Assembly (NCBI GenBank): GCA_035629175.1
Contig: DASPIL010000062.1
Coordinates: forward strand, 25,297 to 89,296
Direction: 5' to 3'
Origin: Verrucomicrobiia bacterium
GTDB taxonomy: Bacteria > Verrucomicrobiota > Verrucomicrobiia > Limisphaerales > DASXHY01
DNA length: 64,000 nucleotides
Part shown: one piece after another, positions 9,176-18,225 of the stretch
Numbering within the stretch: the first letter of the stretch is position 1
Layout: every line of letters starts with the position of its first letter
Notes under the pieces: model-generated
Database searches by the model: none
What the model saw: only the letters and a program-made list of their open reading frames with translations
What the model was told of the DNA's origin: nothing
Made by a program: the position numbers and the translations under genes

Positions 9176-9375
9176 GTGAGCGCGACTTCCACCACTTTAG
9201 CGCCTGCGGGAATTGAATCAGGCGACGGTTCGAACCACAGTGCCAACGCTTCTTTCGCGTTGCGAATGGCCTCCTCCTCACTATCGCCAGCGGAGGCACA
9301 ACCAGGTAGTTCTGGGAAGAACGCGGACCAGCGTTTCGTTTCCTGGTCGTGCTCCACGACCAATCGCAGTTTCAT
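9172..9375 (-). CDS. hicB: HicB family antitoxin
   Basis: This 67-residue protein begins MKLRLVVEHDQETKRW and continues AFFPELPGCASAGDSEEEA then IRNAKEALALWFE. That is the HicB core: beta strands of the degenerate RNase H fold, the LPGC turn and the alpha helix after GDSxEEA. A C-terminal DNA-binding domain is not present, which is common in short HicB proteins. HicB neutralises the HicA mRNA interferase. Here its partner is truncated and the gene lies antisense inside the Cas operon, between cas12b and cas4-cas1. The methionine at 9375 gives the typical HicB N-terminus; the longer upstream extension lies in the duplicated cas4 sequence and is not expected to be used. Confidence 0.75.
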   Translation of the reverse strand: MKLRLVVEHDQETKRWSAFFPELPGCASAGDSEEEAIRNAKEALALWFEPSPDSIPAGAKVVEVALT

Positions 9376-9480
9376 AGCGGGAAAGATAGGCGCGCACAGG
9401 ACCGCGGACAAGGCAGCAGTCCCTTTGATTCTGAAACCATCGAAACCAGGACACCAGGCCCTGGCACACGCTGTCAGGCC

Positions 9481-9571
9481 ATGAGCGACGCTCCGGTTCA
9501 AACCCAAGGCGGACTGGAATCGCAGCCGCCGTTGCCGGTGCGTCGGCTTCACAACTTCATCTATTGCCCGC
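9481..9571 (+). repeat. 91-bp direct repeat flanking the hicBA insertion (right copy)
   Basis: This is the partner of 8945-9035, and both copies have the same orientation. The right copy is the start of the functional-looking cas4-cas1 frame. The two copies enclose about 445 bp holding hicB and the hicA remnant. Identity is 81 of 91 positions by eye. Confidence 0.85.
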
Positions 9572-10803
9572 GCCTATTTTATTTCCAGTGGGTTGAAAAC
9601 ATTTTCCAGGAGGATGCGGACACCGTGGCGGGCAGCCATGTTCATCGCAACGTGGATGCGCCGTCCAGGCTGGACGATCCAAAGGAACTCGGTCTGCCGG
9701 AAGGCGCAAAGCTCCGCAGCCTGCGCCTGGAAAGTGAGTCGCTCGGGCTCATCGGCGTGGTGGACATTGTCGAAGGCGGGCTGGACGGCGCGGAGATCAT
9801 TGATTACAAACGCGGTTCAGCCCGGCGCGATTCCGAAGGCGAGCGCGTGGCCAAGGAACCGGACGCCATGCAGGTTGCCGCACACGCGCTGCTCTTGCGC
9901 GAACATGGCCTCAATGCGGTCAGTGGAGCAATCTATTACGCGGCGGACAAGCGCCGCGTGCCGGTGGAATTGACGGAGGAATTGTTTGCCAAGGTCAGGA
10001 CTTCTATTGAGGATGCAAAGCGTATTGCCCGCAGCGGAACCTGCCCGCCGCCGTTGAAGAACGATGCGCGCTGTCTGTACTGCTCCGCGTATCCAATTTG
10101 TCTGCCCAACGAATCGCATTGGTGGGCGAAGGCGAAAAAAGCCGTCGCCACCGACAAGCAGCTTCATTTCGGCTTCTCCCCATTCGCTGCATCCAACGAA
10201 GACGCCGTACGGGATCGCATCCTGGAGGCTTTGGACTTTGCCGCCGAATCCGGCAAGGGCGCGCCGACATTGGAACCGCCGCGGCCTGGCGGTGACGACA
10301 GCGAAGTCCTGGTGGTGCAGACGCCCGGCGCGCAGATCGGACAGAGGGGCGAGCAGTTGATCGTGAGCGTCAAGGGCGAGGATATGCGCAAGATTCCAAG
10401 TCAGCAGGTCCGCGCGATCTTTTGCTATGGCGCCGTTCAGATCACCGCGCAGGCCGTTGAAACATGTCTCGATCTGGGGATTGATGTTTCCTACTTCTCC
10501 CCCGCTGGACGTTTTCTTGGGCTTCTGCGCGGGTTGCCGGCCAGCGGGGTGGATGCGCGGCGCGGCCAGTATCGGCTGTTTGAGTTGCCAGGCGTCCGCC
10601 TGCAGCTCGCGAAGGAATCGATTCGCGCCAAGATTCACAACCAGCGCGTCATGCTCATGCGCAATGGCGAGGTGCCGGATCGCGTGTTGAAGCTCATGGC
10701 AGGTTTCCGCGACGCCGCGGCGTCCGCCCGTGATTTGACGGAATGCTCGGCATCGAAGGCAGCGCCGCCGCACTCTACTTCGAGCAATTCGAATCGATGT
10801 TGA
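9481..10803 (+). CDS. cas4-cas1: Cas4-Cas1 fusion, N-terminal part (frameshifted after residue 421)
   Basis: The Cas4 exonuclease domain covers about residues 20-215. It has Cys29 in FIYCPRLFYF, His53, Asp95 in GVVDIV, the IIDYKRG motif (Asp108/Lys110), QVAAHALLLR, and the C-terminal Fe-S cysteines at 198, 201 and 207. From about 275 the Cas1 N-terminal domain begins (EQLIVSVKGEDMRKIPSQQV, then GIDVSYFSPAGRFLGLL). Cas4-Cas1 fusions next to Cas12b are known from type V-B loci; the complex selects and integrates spacers. After Glu421 (10741-10743) the frame drifts into a Ser/Pro-rich tail to 10803. The true continuation is in another frame (10743-11291), consistent with loss of one base (GAA-CTG-CTC reduced to GAATGCTC). 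No slippery heptamer is visible. It could be a real mutation or an assembly error. Confidence 0.88.
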   Translation: MSDAPVQTQGGLESQPPLPVRRLHNFIYCPRLFYFQWVENIFQEDADTVAGSHVHRNVDAPSRLDDPKELGLPEGAKLRSLRLESESLGLIGVVDIVEGGLDGAEIIDYKRGSARRDSEGERVAKEPDAMQVAAHALLLREHGLNAVSGAIYYAADKRRVPVELTEELFAKVRTSIEDAKRIARSGTCPPPLKNDARCLYCSAYPICLPNESHWWAKAKKAVATDKQLHFGFSPFAASNEDAVRDRILEALDFAAESGKGAPTLEPPRPGGDDSEVLVVQTPGAQIGQRGEQLIVSVKGEDMRKIPSQQVRAIFCYGAVQITAQAVETCLDLGIDVSYFSPAGRFLGLLRGLPASGVDARRGQYRLFELPGVRLQLAKESIRAKIHNQRVMLMRNGEVPDRVLKLMAGFRDAAASARDLTECSASKAAPPHSTSSNSNRC

Positions 10804-11291
10804 AACAGCGCGACGACTGGAAATTCGACTGGCGCGGGCGGAATCGACGGCCGCCGCGCGACCCGGTAAACGCGCTGCTGTCTCTGGGATATTCCATGCT
10901 CGCGAAGGAACTGACGGGAGTCTGCCACACGGTGGGATTGGATCCGTTTCTTGGTTTCATGCACCAACCGCGTTACGGGCGTCCCGCGCTGGCGCTGGAT
11001 CTGATGGAGGAGTTTCGACCGCTCATTGCGGACAGTGTTGCCATCTCATTGATCAATCGCAGCGAACTCGGCCCGGAAGATTTTATTCGCAATGCCAATG
11101 GAACATTCCTCAACGACCGTGGAAGGAAAGCGTTTTGGGAAGCATGGTTTCGCAGACTGGATGCGGAGGTGAGTCATCCGGAGTTCAGCTACAAAATGGC
11201 CTATCGCCGGATGCTGGAAGTGCAGGGCCGCCAGTTGTGGCGTTTCGTTCGCGGGGAAGCGACGGCATATCACGGTTTCACAACACGCTGA
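10743..11291 (+). CDS. cas1: Cas1 C-terminal catalytic part (out of frame with Cas4-Cas1)
   Basis: These 182 residues start at an ATG that overlaps the last good codon of the upstream frame. They hold the whole Cas1 metal site: Glu5 in GIEGSAAALYFEQF, His74 in GLDPFLGFMHQPRYGRPAL and Asp86 in ALDLMEEFRP. The frame joins smoothly to the upstream Cas1 N-domain if one base is restored, giving a fusion of about 603 residues. As written, this would be a separate peptide with weak start signals. Acquisition of new spacers is therefore doubtful unless the frameshift is a sequencing error. The gene is followed after 143 nt by cas2. Confidence 0.88.
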   Translation: MLGIEGSAAALYFEQFESMLKQRDDWKFDWRGRNRRPPRDPVNALLSLGYSMLAKELTGVCHTVGLDPFLGFMHQPRYGRPALALDLMEEFRPLIADSVAISLINRSELGPEDFIRNANGTFLNDRGRKAFWEAWFRRLDAEVSHPEFSYKMAYRRMLEVQGRQLWRFVRGEATAYHGFTTR

Positions 11292-11434
11292 CACGTTGCA
11301 CGTGAACCGCCGATGGCAAATGGCAGATGGCAGATGGAGCAGCAAAAGGTGCCGATGAAGTCGCTGAATCCAACGATCTTGGACCCGTTGGCCATTTGTA
11401 CTATGCCATTGGTCATGGCGAACGAAGTGAGCGC

Positions 11435-11725
11435 ATGAGCCGAATCCGTTATCTGGTCAGCTACGACATCAGCAATCCTAAACGGCTGCGACGGGTGGCA
11501 AGGGTGTTGGAAGGGTTCGGAGTTCGGCTGCAATACTCGGTTTTTGAATGTCCTCTGGACGGGACGCGGCTGGCTATGCTTCAGGCGGCTCTGCAGCCGA
11601 TCATCAAGGAAGATGAAGACCAGGTGCTCTTCGTTTCGCTCGGGCCGAGTTCGGGGGATGCGAGTTTGATCATTGATGCCCTGGGCCTGCCCTATGTAGT
11701 GCGCTCGCGGGTGACAATTATTTAA
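11435..11725 (+). CDS. cas2: Cas2, CRISPR adaptation protein
   Basis: This 96-residue protein has the Cas2 ferredoxin-like fold signature: RYLVSYDISNPKRLRRVARV (catalytic-position Asp in SYDI), GVRLQYSVFECPLDG and the closing strand LPYVVRSRVTII. Cas2 dimers bridge two Cas1 dimers in the integration complex. The ATG at 11435 follows GAACGAAGTGAGCGC; an upstream extension of the frame runs through a short tandem repeat (11313-11338) and is unlikely to be translated. It is the last recognisable gene of the Cas operon, and no direct-repeat array follows. Confidence 0.92.
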   Translation: MSRIRYLVSYDISNPKRLRRVARVLEGFGVRLQYSVFECPLDGTRLAMLQAALQPIIKEDEDQVLFVSLGPSSGDASLIIDALGLPYVVRSRVTII

Positions 11726-12559
11726 GCTGACCGGAGCTTTCGCCGCATTTTTGAAAGTCGAGATTGACGAACCGGGCCAAGCTTGCTGTTATTTCGCCGG
11801 GGATTCCCCACCGACCATCAACCTTCCGCCATTGGGTTGACATGTTTTTTGAAATCGCGAACGACTGCGCCTGATTTTTGCGGCCACGCGGTTCGAGTGC
11901 GGCAGTGCTGGCGCTCGCCCGCACGGACGCTCGCATAGTAGATTTCCACACATTCGGAGGCGTTTATGCACAAGGACTGCTGAACCTCCATATGATTCCC
12001 GGCCAGAGCTGCCTTGCGCTCGCAAAAATGCAAGGCAGACGCTGGCCTTCAACAGGTTCCGTGGCGTGACTCGCAGTCTCCGCGCTTTCAGGAATCGTGA
12101 GGCGGTCTGGGGATTCTCGAAGCGGAGCGTCTTCGACTTCCACCGTCTTCCCCCATTAAAGAATCGTAACGCGTGGACCCCTGCGGGCATTTGGCAAGCA
12201 GCCAGGTAATAATCCGTTTTTTCCGGACATGCAGGCTTTAGCGAGTGCGGCGCACTGGGTGTCGGGGTCGTTGGTATGCTGGGGCAACCGAAAGATAACG
12301 TGTCCTTCCGGACATCAAAATCATTGCAATTTGCTGGCGGGCGCAGGAGGAAACCTTTGCCCTGTGCCGTTTGTCCTATTGGAGATCCGATGGCCTTGCT
12401 TTAGCGTCGGCGGCACCCGATGTGTCGCAGCCGCTTTTTGCCTTGCGTGAACCAGCCTGACGTTACGTTCAGCTGGAAGAAATCCAATCAGCTGTCGCCT
12501 TGCCGCCCCTGTAGCATCTACAACCCGACATCCAAAATCGTTCCCTTCCTAGCCCAACA
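11726..12559. other. Non-coding region after cas2, place where the array/tracrRNA would be expected
   Basis: The 834 bases contain no periodic repeat-spacer structure. Short open frames on both strands have no recognisable domain. Notable contents are the strong stem-loop at 12001-12047, a lone stretch at 11935-11971 ending GGAGGCGTTTATGCAC, and a 10-base direct repeat TTCCGGACAT at 12221-12230 and 12306-12315. The last part probably holds the promoter of the esterase gene at 12560. Confidence 0.6.
12001..12047. repeat. Strong imperfect stem-loop (6 + 9 bp stem)
   Basis: GGCCAG (12001-12006) pairs with CTGGCC (12042-12047), and CTGCCTTGC (12009-12017) pairs with GCAAGGCAG (12030-12038). An AG/ACG internal loop separates the two stems and a 12-base loop closes the hairpin. 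No T-run follows on either strand, so it is not a plain intrinsic terminator. It could be part of a structured RNA or a REP-like palindrome. Position 276 nt after cas2 is suggestive only. Confidence 0.7.
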
Positions 12560-13744
12560 ATGAACCCAAAGCTATATCTCCTGGCGCTGGCCTCCCTCGT
12601 AATGGCTGCCCACCCTTGCGCCGCGCAGACAAATGCGCCAGCCGACGATTGGAAGCCCGCGACATCCAATCAGCGGGGGAAAAATTATCCGCAGGTCAAC
12701 TCTGAAGGACGCGTCCGCGCGCGAGTGATCGCGCCGCAAGCGCACAGCGTCGCGCTCGACATCGGAGGCGTGAAGTATCCGCTCGCGAAGGGCGAAGATG
12801 GCGCGTGGATCGGCGATTCCAATCCGCAGGACGAAGGGTTTCATTACTACCAGCTGGTGATCGATGGCGCACAGGTGCCCGATCCGAACAGCCTTTACTA
12901 TTATGGCGCAAGCCGCTGGGGCAGCGGTGTTGAAGTGCCTGCGCAGGACCAGGAAATCTATGCGTTGAAGAACATTCCGCATGGCCAGCTTCGGGAAGTT
13001 CTGTTTTATTCCGCCAGCGCGAAGACCAACCTGCGCTGCTTCGTTTACACACCGCCTGATTACGACAAAGACACCACAAAGCGCTATCCAGTCCTGTATT
13101 TGCAGCATGGCGGTGGCGAAGATGAAACGAGCTGGGGACGCCAGGGTTGTGCGGGACTTATCATGGACAACATGATCGCATCGGGGAAGTCGAAGCCGTT
13201 TATTATTGTAATGGCGAACAGCTACGTTCCGGGAACGAGCTTTGGTTTTGGGGGCACCAATCAACCCGCTGCAACCAACAGCTCGTACTCCCGCTCCATC
13301 TCTGGCCCCGGCGGACGCAGCTATAATCCCGCCGCCTTTGCGCAAATGCTCGTTGAAGACTTGATCCCCTGCATTGATGCGAACTTCCGCACGCGGGCCG
13401 ATCAGCCGAATCGCGCGATGGCAGGCTTTTCAATGGGCGGCATGCAGACCCGCGCGATCGCGCTGGCGAATCTCGACCGCTTTTCGCACATCGGAATCCT
13501 GAGCGGCGGGAGCATTGCGCTTGCGGACATCCCCGACCTCGCGGCGTTCAAGCAGAAGGTAAAGTGCGTTTTCGTCAGCTACGGCAGTCGCGAAAACGGG
13601 AGAACGTCGGCCAAACCAAACGTCGAAGCACTAAACCAGGCGGGAACCAAAAGCGTTTACTACGAATCGCCAAACACGGGTCACGAGTGGCAGAGCCTGC
13701 GCCGGAGTTTGTATCAATTCGCACCGATGCTGTTTCAGAATTAA
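12560..13744 (+). CDS. Secreted CE1-like carbohydrate esterase (feruloyl/acetyl-xylan esterase type), paralogue 1
   Basis: This 394-residue protein has a signal peptide (MNPKLYLLALASLVMAAHPCAAQ). An N-terminal immunoglobulin-like CBM48/E-set domain follows (about 40-145; YPQVNSEGRVRARVIAPQAH, DEGFHYYQLVIDG), then an esterase-D/XynZ-like alpha/beta-hydrolase domain. Key features are [29 protein letters not shown], the nucleophile elbow GFSMGG (Ser about 291), a C-terminal GSRENG and the His in NTGHEW. This family removes feruloyl or acetyl groups from xylan side chains. It heads a plus-strand run with GH51, a second esterase and more xylan enzymes, which fits that role. The ATG at 12560 gives a good signal peptide. 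The true ester substrate is not determined. Confidence 0.85.
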   Translation: MNPKLYLLALASLVMAAHPCAAQTNAPADDWKPATSNQRGKNYPQVNSEGRVRARVIAPQAHSVALDIGGVKYPLAKGEDGAWIGDSNPQDEGFHYYQLVIDGAQVPDPNSLYYYGASRWGSGVEVPAQDQEIYALKNIPHGQLREVLFYSASAKTNLRCFVYTPPDYDKDTTKRYPVLYLQHGGGEDETSWGRQGCAGLIMDNMIASGKSKPFIIVMANSYVPGTSFGFGGTNQPAATNSSYSRSISGPGGRSYNPAAFAQMLVEDLIPCIDANFRTRADQPNRAMAGFSMGGMQTRAIALANLDRFSHIGILSGGSIALADIPDLAAFKQKVKCVFVSYGSRENGRTSAKPNVEALNQAGTKSVYYESPNTGHEWQSLRRSLYQFAPMLFQN

Positions 13745-13797
13745 GCGTTCCAAACGTTCGTACGCTACAACCGCCATCCCAAAACAAATCGATCGCA

Positions 13798-16761
13798 ATG
13801 AGAACCCTGATACTGTTGCTCGTCTTTCTCACACTCCCCTGCAGGATCCTGGCAGCGGACGTGACGGGTACCTGGAAATCTGAATTCGATTCTCAGATCG
13901 GGCATCAGAAATACACGTTCACGCTCAAGCAGGAGGGCGCCGCGCTGACGGGCAAAGCCAGCTCCGAAGTCGATGACCGCAAGCGCGAAGCGGAACTCAG
14001 GGACGGCAAGGTCGATGGCGGCAATGTCTCCTTCGTGGAGCCGCTTTCGATCCAGGAAAACGAGATTCGCATTGTCTACACAGGGAAACTTTCGGCCGAC
14101 GGGAATGAAATCAAGTTCACGCGTGAAGTGGGAGATTTCGGCAAGACCGAGATTGTTGCAAAGCGAGAGGCTGCTGGCGGCGCTGCAGCTACCGCTCCGA
14201 AGGCGATCCGCATCAAGGCGGGTGCCATCTCACCGGTCACGGATGCGGATGGAAATGTTTGGCTTGCTGATCAGGGTTTCCAAGGGGGCGAGATCACGGA
14301 GCGCCCGGACGTTCCCATCGCTGGCTCAAAGAGCCCGGCGCTCTATCGCTCGGAACATTACAGCATGGAATCCTTCTCGTGGCCTGTGCCAAACGGGAAG
14401 TATGTTGTGAAGCTTCATTTCGCCGAAACCTTCGAAGGAATCAACGGCCCGGGTGAACGCATCTTCTCCTTCAACGTCCAGGGGAAAGAGTTCAAGAATT
14501 TTGACGTCATGGCCGTGGCTGGCGCCCATTCCAAGGCTTACGTCGAGACCGTGCCGGTCGAAGTCACTGACGGCAAAATTACGATTACATTTACGCCGCA
14601 GGTTGAAAACCCCCAGATCTGCGCGATCGAGATCATCCCGCAGGATGGCCAGGTGATCCCTGCGGCGACTTCCTCCTCCACCGCAGCGCAACCGGCGACG
14701 CAAACGGCCTCGACCTCGGCTCCGACGCCAGCTGCCACATCGACTGCAACCTCCACGTCCACAGGCCCAATCGTTCTGAATATCGATGCCAGCAAGGTCA
14801 CAGGCAAGGTCAGCCCGATGCTTTACGGCTTGATGACTGAAGAAATTAATTTTGCGTACGAAGGGGGGCTTTACGCGGAGCTGATTCGAAATCGCTCGTT
14901 CAAGGCCGATGCCATCGTGCCGCGTGTGAGTCCAACCAATTACGTTGCGGGAGAGTATCTTCCAGTCACGTTTGCGGCCAATACAAAGCCGAGATTCTGG
15001 ACCGAGGTTGGCGGTGCCTCGATGGTGCTGGATACGAACACACCGTTGAACGAATTCTTGAACGTCAGCCTCAAGCTCGACGCTTCGACGGCATCGCCAA
15101 CTTCTCCCGCAGGTGTGGCGAACGGCGGCTTCTGGGGGATTCCTGTGAAGCCCAGCACCACATATCGCGTGACGTTCTTTGCCAGGGCAGTTGATGGCTT
15201 CAAAGGGCCAGTAACGGTGAGCCTCGCCAGTGCGGATGGCCAGACGACGTTCGCGAGTGCGAAAGTCTCGGGGTTGACCGGCAAGTGGAAGAAGTTCGAA
15301 ACAACGCTCAAGACCAGGCGCGTCGCGGAGTCGAAAGACAATGTCTTCAAGCTCACAACGAGCACGCCGGGAACGTTGTGGCTGCAAAACGTCTCGCTCT
15401 TCCCGCCCACCTACAAGAATCGCGAGAACGGATTTCGTCCTGATCTCATGCAGTTGATGGCCGACATGAAGCCGAAGTTCCTGCGTTTTCCCGGCGGGAA
15501 TTATCTTGAAGGCAATGCCTTCAATCAACGGTTCATCTGGAAGGAAACCATCGGGCCGGTGGAGCGGCGCCCGGGTCATCCGAGTCCCTGGGGATATTGG
15601 TCGACCGACGGGATGGGATTGCTCGAGTTTGCGGAATGGTGCGAAGACATCGATGTGGAGCCGATCCTTGGCGTGTTTGCGGGGTATTGCCTTGGCCGTG
15701 GCGGGGTCATCCCGACTGGTCCTGCGCTCGAACCTTATGTGCAGGAGGCGCTCGAGGAAATTGAGTATCTCATCGGCGACTCCAAAAGCACCAGGTGGGG
15801 CGCGCAGCGCGCGAAGGACGGCCATCCCAAGCCGTTCAAGCTTACTTACGTTGAGGTGGGCAATGAGGATTTCTTTGATCGCAGCGGCAGCTACGACGGC
15901 CGCTTTGCGCAGTTTTACGACGCCATCAAAAAGAAATATCCACACCTGCAGGTGATTTCTTCCGTCGGCTATGAGCAACCAAGGAACCTGTGGGTCAAGA
16001 GCCGCACGCCAGACTTGGTGGACGAACACTTTTACCGCAACATGGAAGAAATGATGGCCCAGTCGTTCCGCTACGACACGTATTCGCGAACGAATCCGAC
16101 GAAGATCTTCGTCGGGGAATGGGCGACGCGGGTGGGTTCACCAACCCCGAACATGGCTGGCGCGCTGGGCGATGGCGCATGGATGACCTGCATGGAGCGC
16201 AATTCCGACATCGTTCTGCTCTCGTGTTACGCGCCACTGTTCGTGAATGTGAGCCAGTTGACGGGGAACGGACGTTCGATGCAGTGGAGCTCCGACCTGA
16301 TCGGTTACGATGCGTTGAACAGCTATGGTTCGCCTGCGTATCACGTTCAAAAGATGTTCAGCACGCTGCATGGAAACGAGATTCTCGCGGCCGATTCGGA
16401 GAACATCCCCATGCGCACTTGGGAACGGCGGGGTCGCGGCGGTGCGTCCGGGACGTCGGAGCAGTTGCGGGAAGTCTTCTTCAACGCCACACGGGCTGCG
16501 AAGAGCAAAGTGATTTATCTTAAAATCGTGAACACCGCTGGAGCGCCTCGTCAGATCAACGTTCAAATCAAAGGTACGAAGACGATCAGTTCCAAGGGTG
16601 AAGCGGTGGTGCTGTCAGCCAGCAAAATCGACGACACCAACAGCATCACTGAGCCAGACAAAATCGTGCCCCGAACCGAAACGTTCGATGGGTTGAGCGC
16701 CAACTTCAGCCGCGAGTTCCCGGCGTATTCCGTTACAGTGCTGAAACTGAAGTCCAGGTAA
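13798..16761 (+). CDS. Secreted alpha-L-arabinofuranosidase, GH51 with malectin-like domain
   Basis: The 987-residue protein starts MRTLILLLVFLTLPCRILAA (signal peptide). After a small beta domain (VTGTWKSEFDSQIGHQKYTF) comes a malectin-like carbohydrate-binding domain (about 140-285; VWLADQGFQGG, YVVKLHFAETFEG, FNVQGKEF). A Thr/Ser/Ala-rich linker (about 285-322) leads to the GH51 part: GKVSPMLYGLMTEEINFAYE, a CBM4-like insert, KPKFLRFPGGNYLEGN, the acid/base Glu in YVEVGNEDFF and the nucleophile Glu in KIFVGEWATR. The enzyme should release arabinose from arabinoxylan or arabinan. The methionine at 13798 lies 53 nt after the esterase stop; the longer open frame upstream overlaps that gene and is not used. 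The gene is probably in one operon with both neighbouring esterases. Confidence 0.92.
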   Translation: MRTLILLLVFLTLPCRILAADVTGTWKSEFDSQIGHQKYTFTLKQEGAALTGKASSEVDDRKREAELRDGKVDGGNVSFVEPLSIQENEIRIVYTGKLSADGNEIKFTREVGDFGKTEIVAKREAAGGAAATAPKAIRIKAGAISPVTDADGNVWLADQGFQGGEITERPDVPIAGSKSPALYRSEHYSMESFSWPVPNGKYVVKLHFAETFEGINGPGERIFSFNVQGKEFKNFDVMAVAGAHSKAYVETVPVEVTDGKITITFTPQVENPQICAIEIIPQDGQVIPAATSSSTAAQPATQTASTSAPTPAATSTATSTSTGPIVLNIDASKVTGKVSPMLYGLMTEEINFAYEGGLYAELIRNRSFKADAIVPRVSPTNYVAGEYLPVTFAANTKPRFWTEVGGASMVLDTNTPLNEFLNVSLKLDASTASPTSPAGVANGGFWGIPVKPSTTYRVTFFARAVDGFKGPVTVSLASADGQTTFASAKVSGLTGKWKKFETTLKTRRVAESKDNVFKLTTSTPGTLWLQNVSLFPPTYKNRENGFRPDLMQLMADMKPKFLRFPGGNYLEGNAFNQRFIWKETIGPVERRPGHPSPWGYWSTDGMGLLEFAEWCEDIDVEPILGVFAGYCLGRGGVIPTGPALEPYVQEALEEIEYLIGDSKSTRWGAQRAKDGHPKPFKLTYVEVGNEDFFDRSGSYDGRFAQFYDAIKKKYPHLQVISSVGYEQPRNLWVKSRTPDLVDEHFYRNMEEMMAQSFRYDTYSRTNPTKIFVGEWATRVGSPTPNMAGALGDGAWMTCMERNSDIVLLSCYAPLFVNVSQLTGNGRSMQWSSDLIGYDALNSYGSPAYHVQKMFSTLHGNEILAADSENIPMRTWERRGRGGASGTSEQLREVFFNATRAAKSKVIYLKIVNTAGAPRQINVQIKGTKTISSKGEAVVLSASKIDDTNSITEPDKIVPRTETFDGLSANFSREFPAYSVTVLKLKSR

Positions 16762-18096
<1,335 letters not shown>

Positions 18097-18137
18097 GCTT
18101 TTCAGCTGCAATGCAGGAAAGACCGGCGGTAAAGGCC

Positions 18138-18153
18138 TACGACGAATGTCGTA
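18138..18153. promoter_or_regulatory. 16-bp palindromic operator candidate, site A
   Basis: TACGACGAATGTCGTA is a perfect 6-bp inverted repeat with a 4-base centre, 73 nt before the PEP-CTERM gene start. Closely related 16-mers lie at 33813-33828 and 33883-33898, and a weaker one at 19138-19153. All are in promoter regions of the polysaccharide locus. The shared consensus is TACGACRAAYGTCRTA. Confidence 0.6.
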
Positions 18154-18225
18154 TTACATACCCTGCGGGCTGACCTATAGTCGCGGCATCAGCATCGGAA
18201 CCCACAATTCACCAACAACCCTATT

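Noticed and set aside
9349..9480. Upstream extension of the cas4-cas1 frame
   Set aside because: The extra 44 residues lie antisense to hicB and are not Cas4-like; the ATG at 9481 matches the duplicated start at 8945.
10735..10760. Programmed -1 frameshift in cas1
   Set aside because: No X-XXY-YYZ slippery heptamer or downstream structure is evident; loss of one base explains the data more simply.
11789..12190. Minus-strand open frames in the region after cas2
   Set aside because: They lie over the strong stem-loop, have no domain and lack good start signals; RNA or regulatory content is more likely.
14326..16029. 567-codon minus-strand open frame inside the GH51 gene
   Set aside because: It is antisense to a gene with clear catalytic motifs; its translation is Arg/His-rich and has no domain. 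High GC creates such mirror frames.
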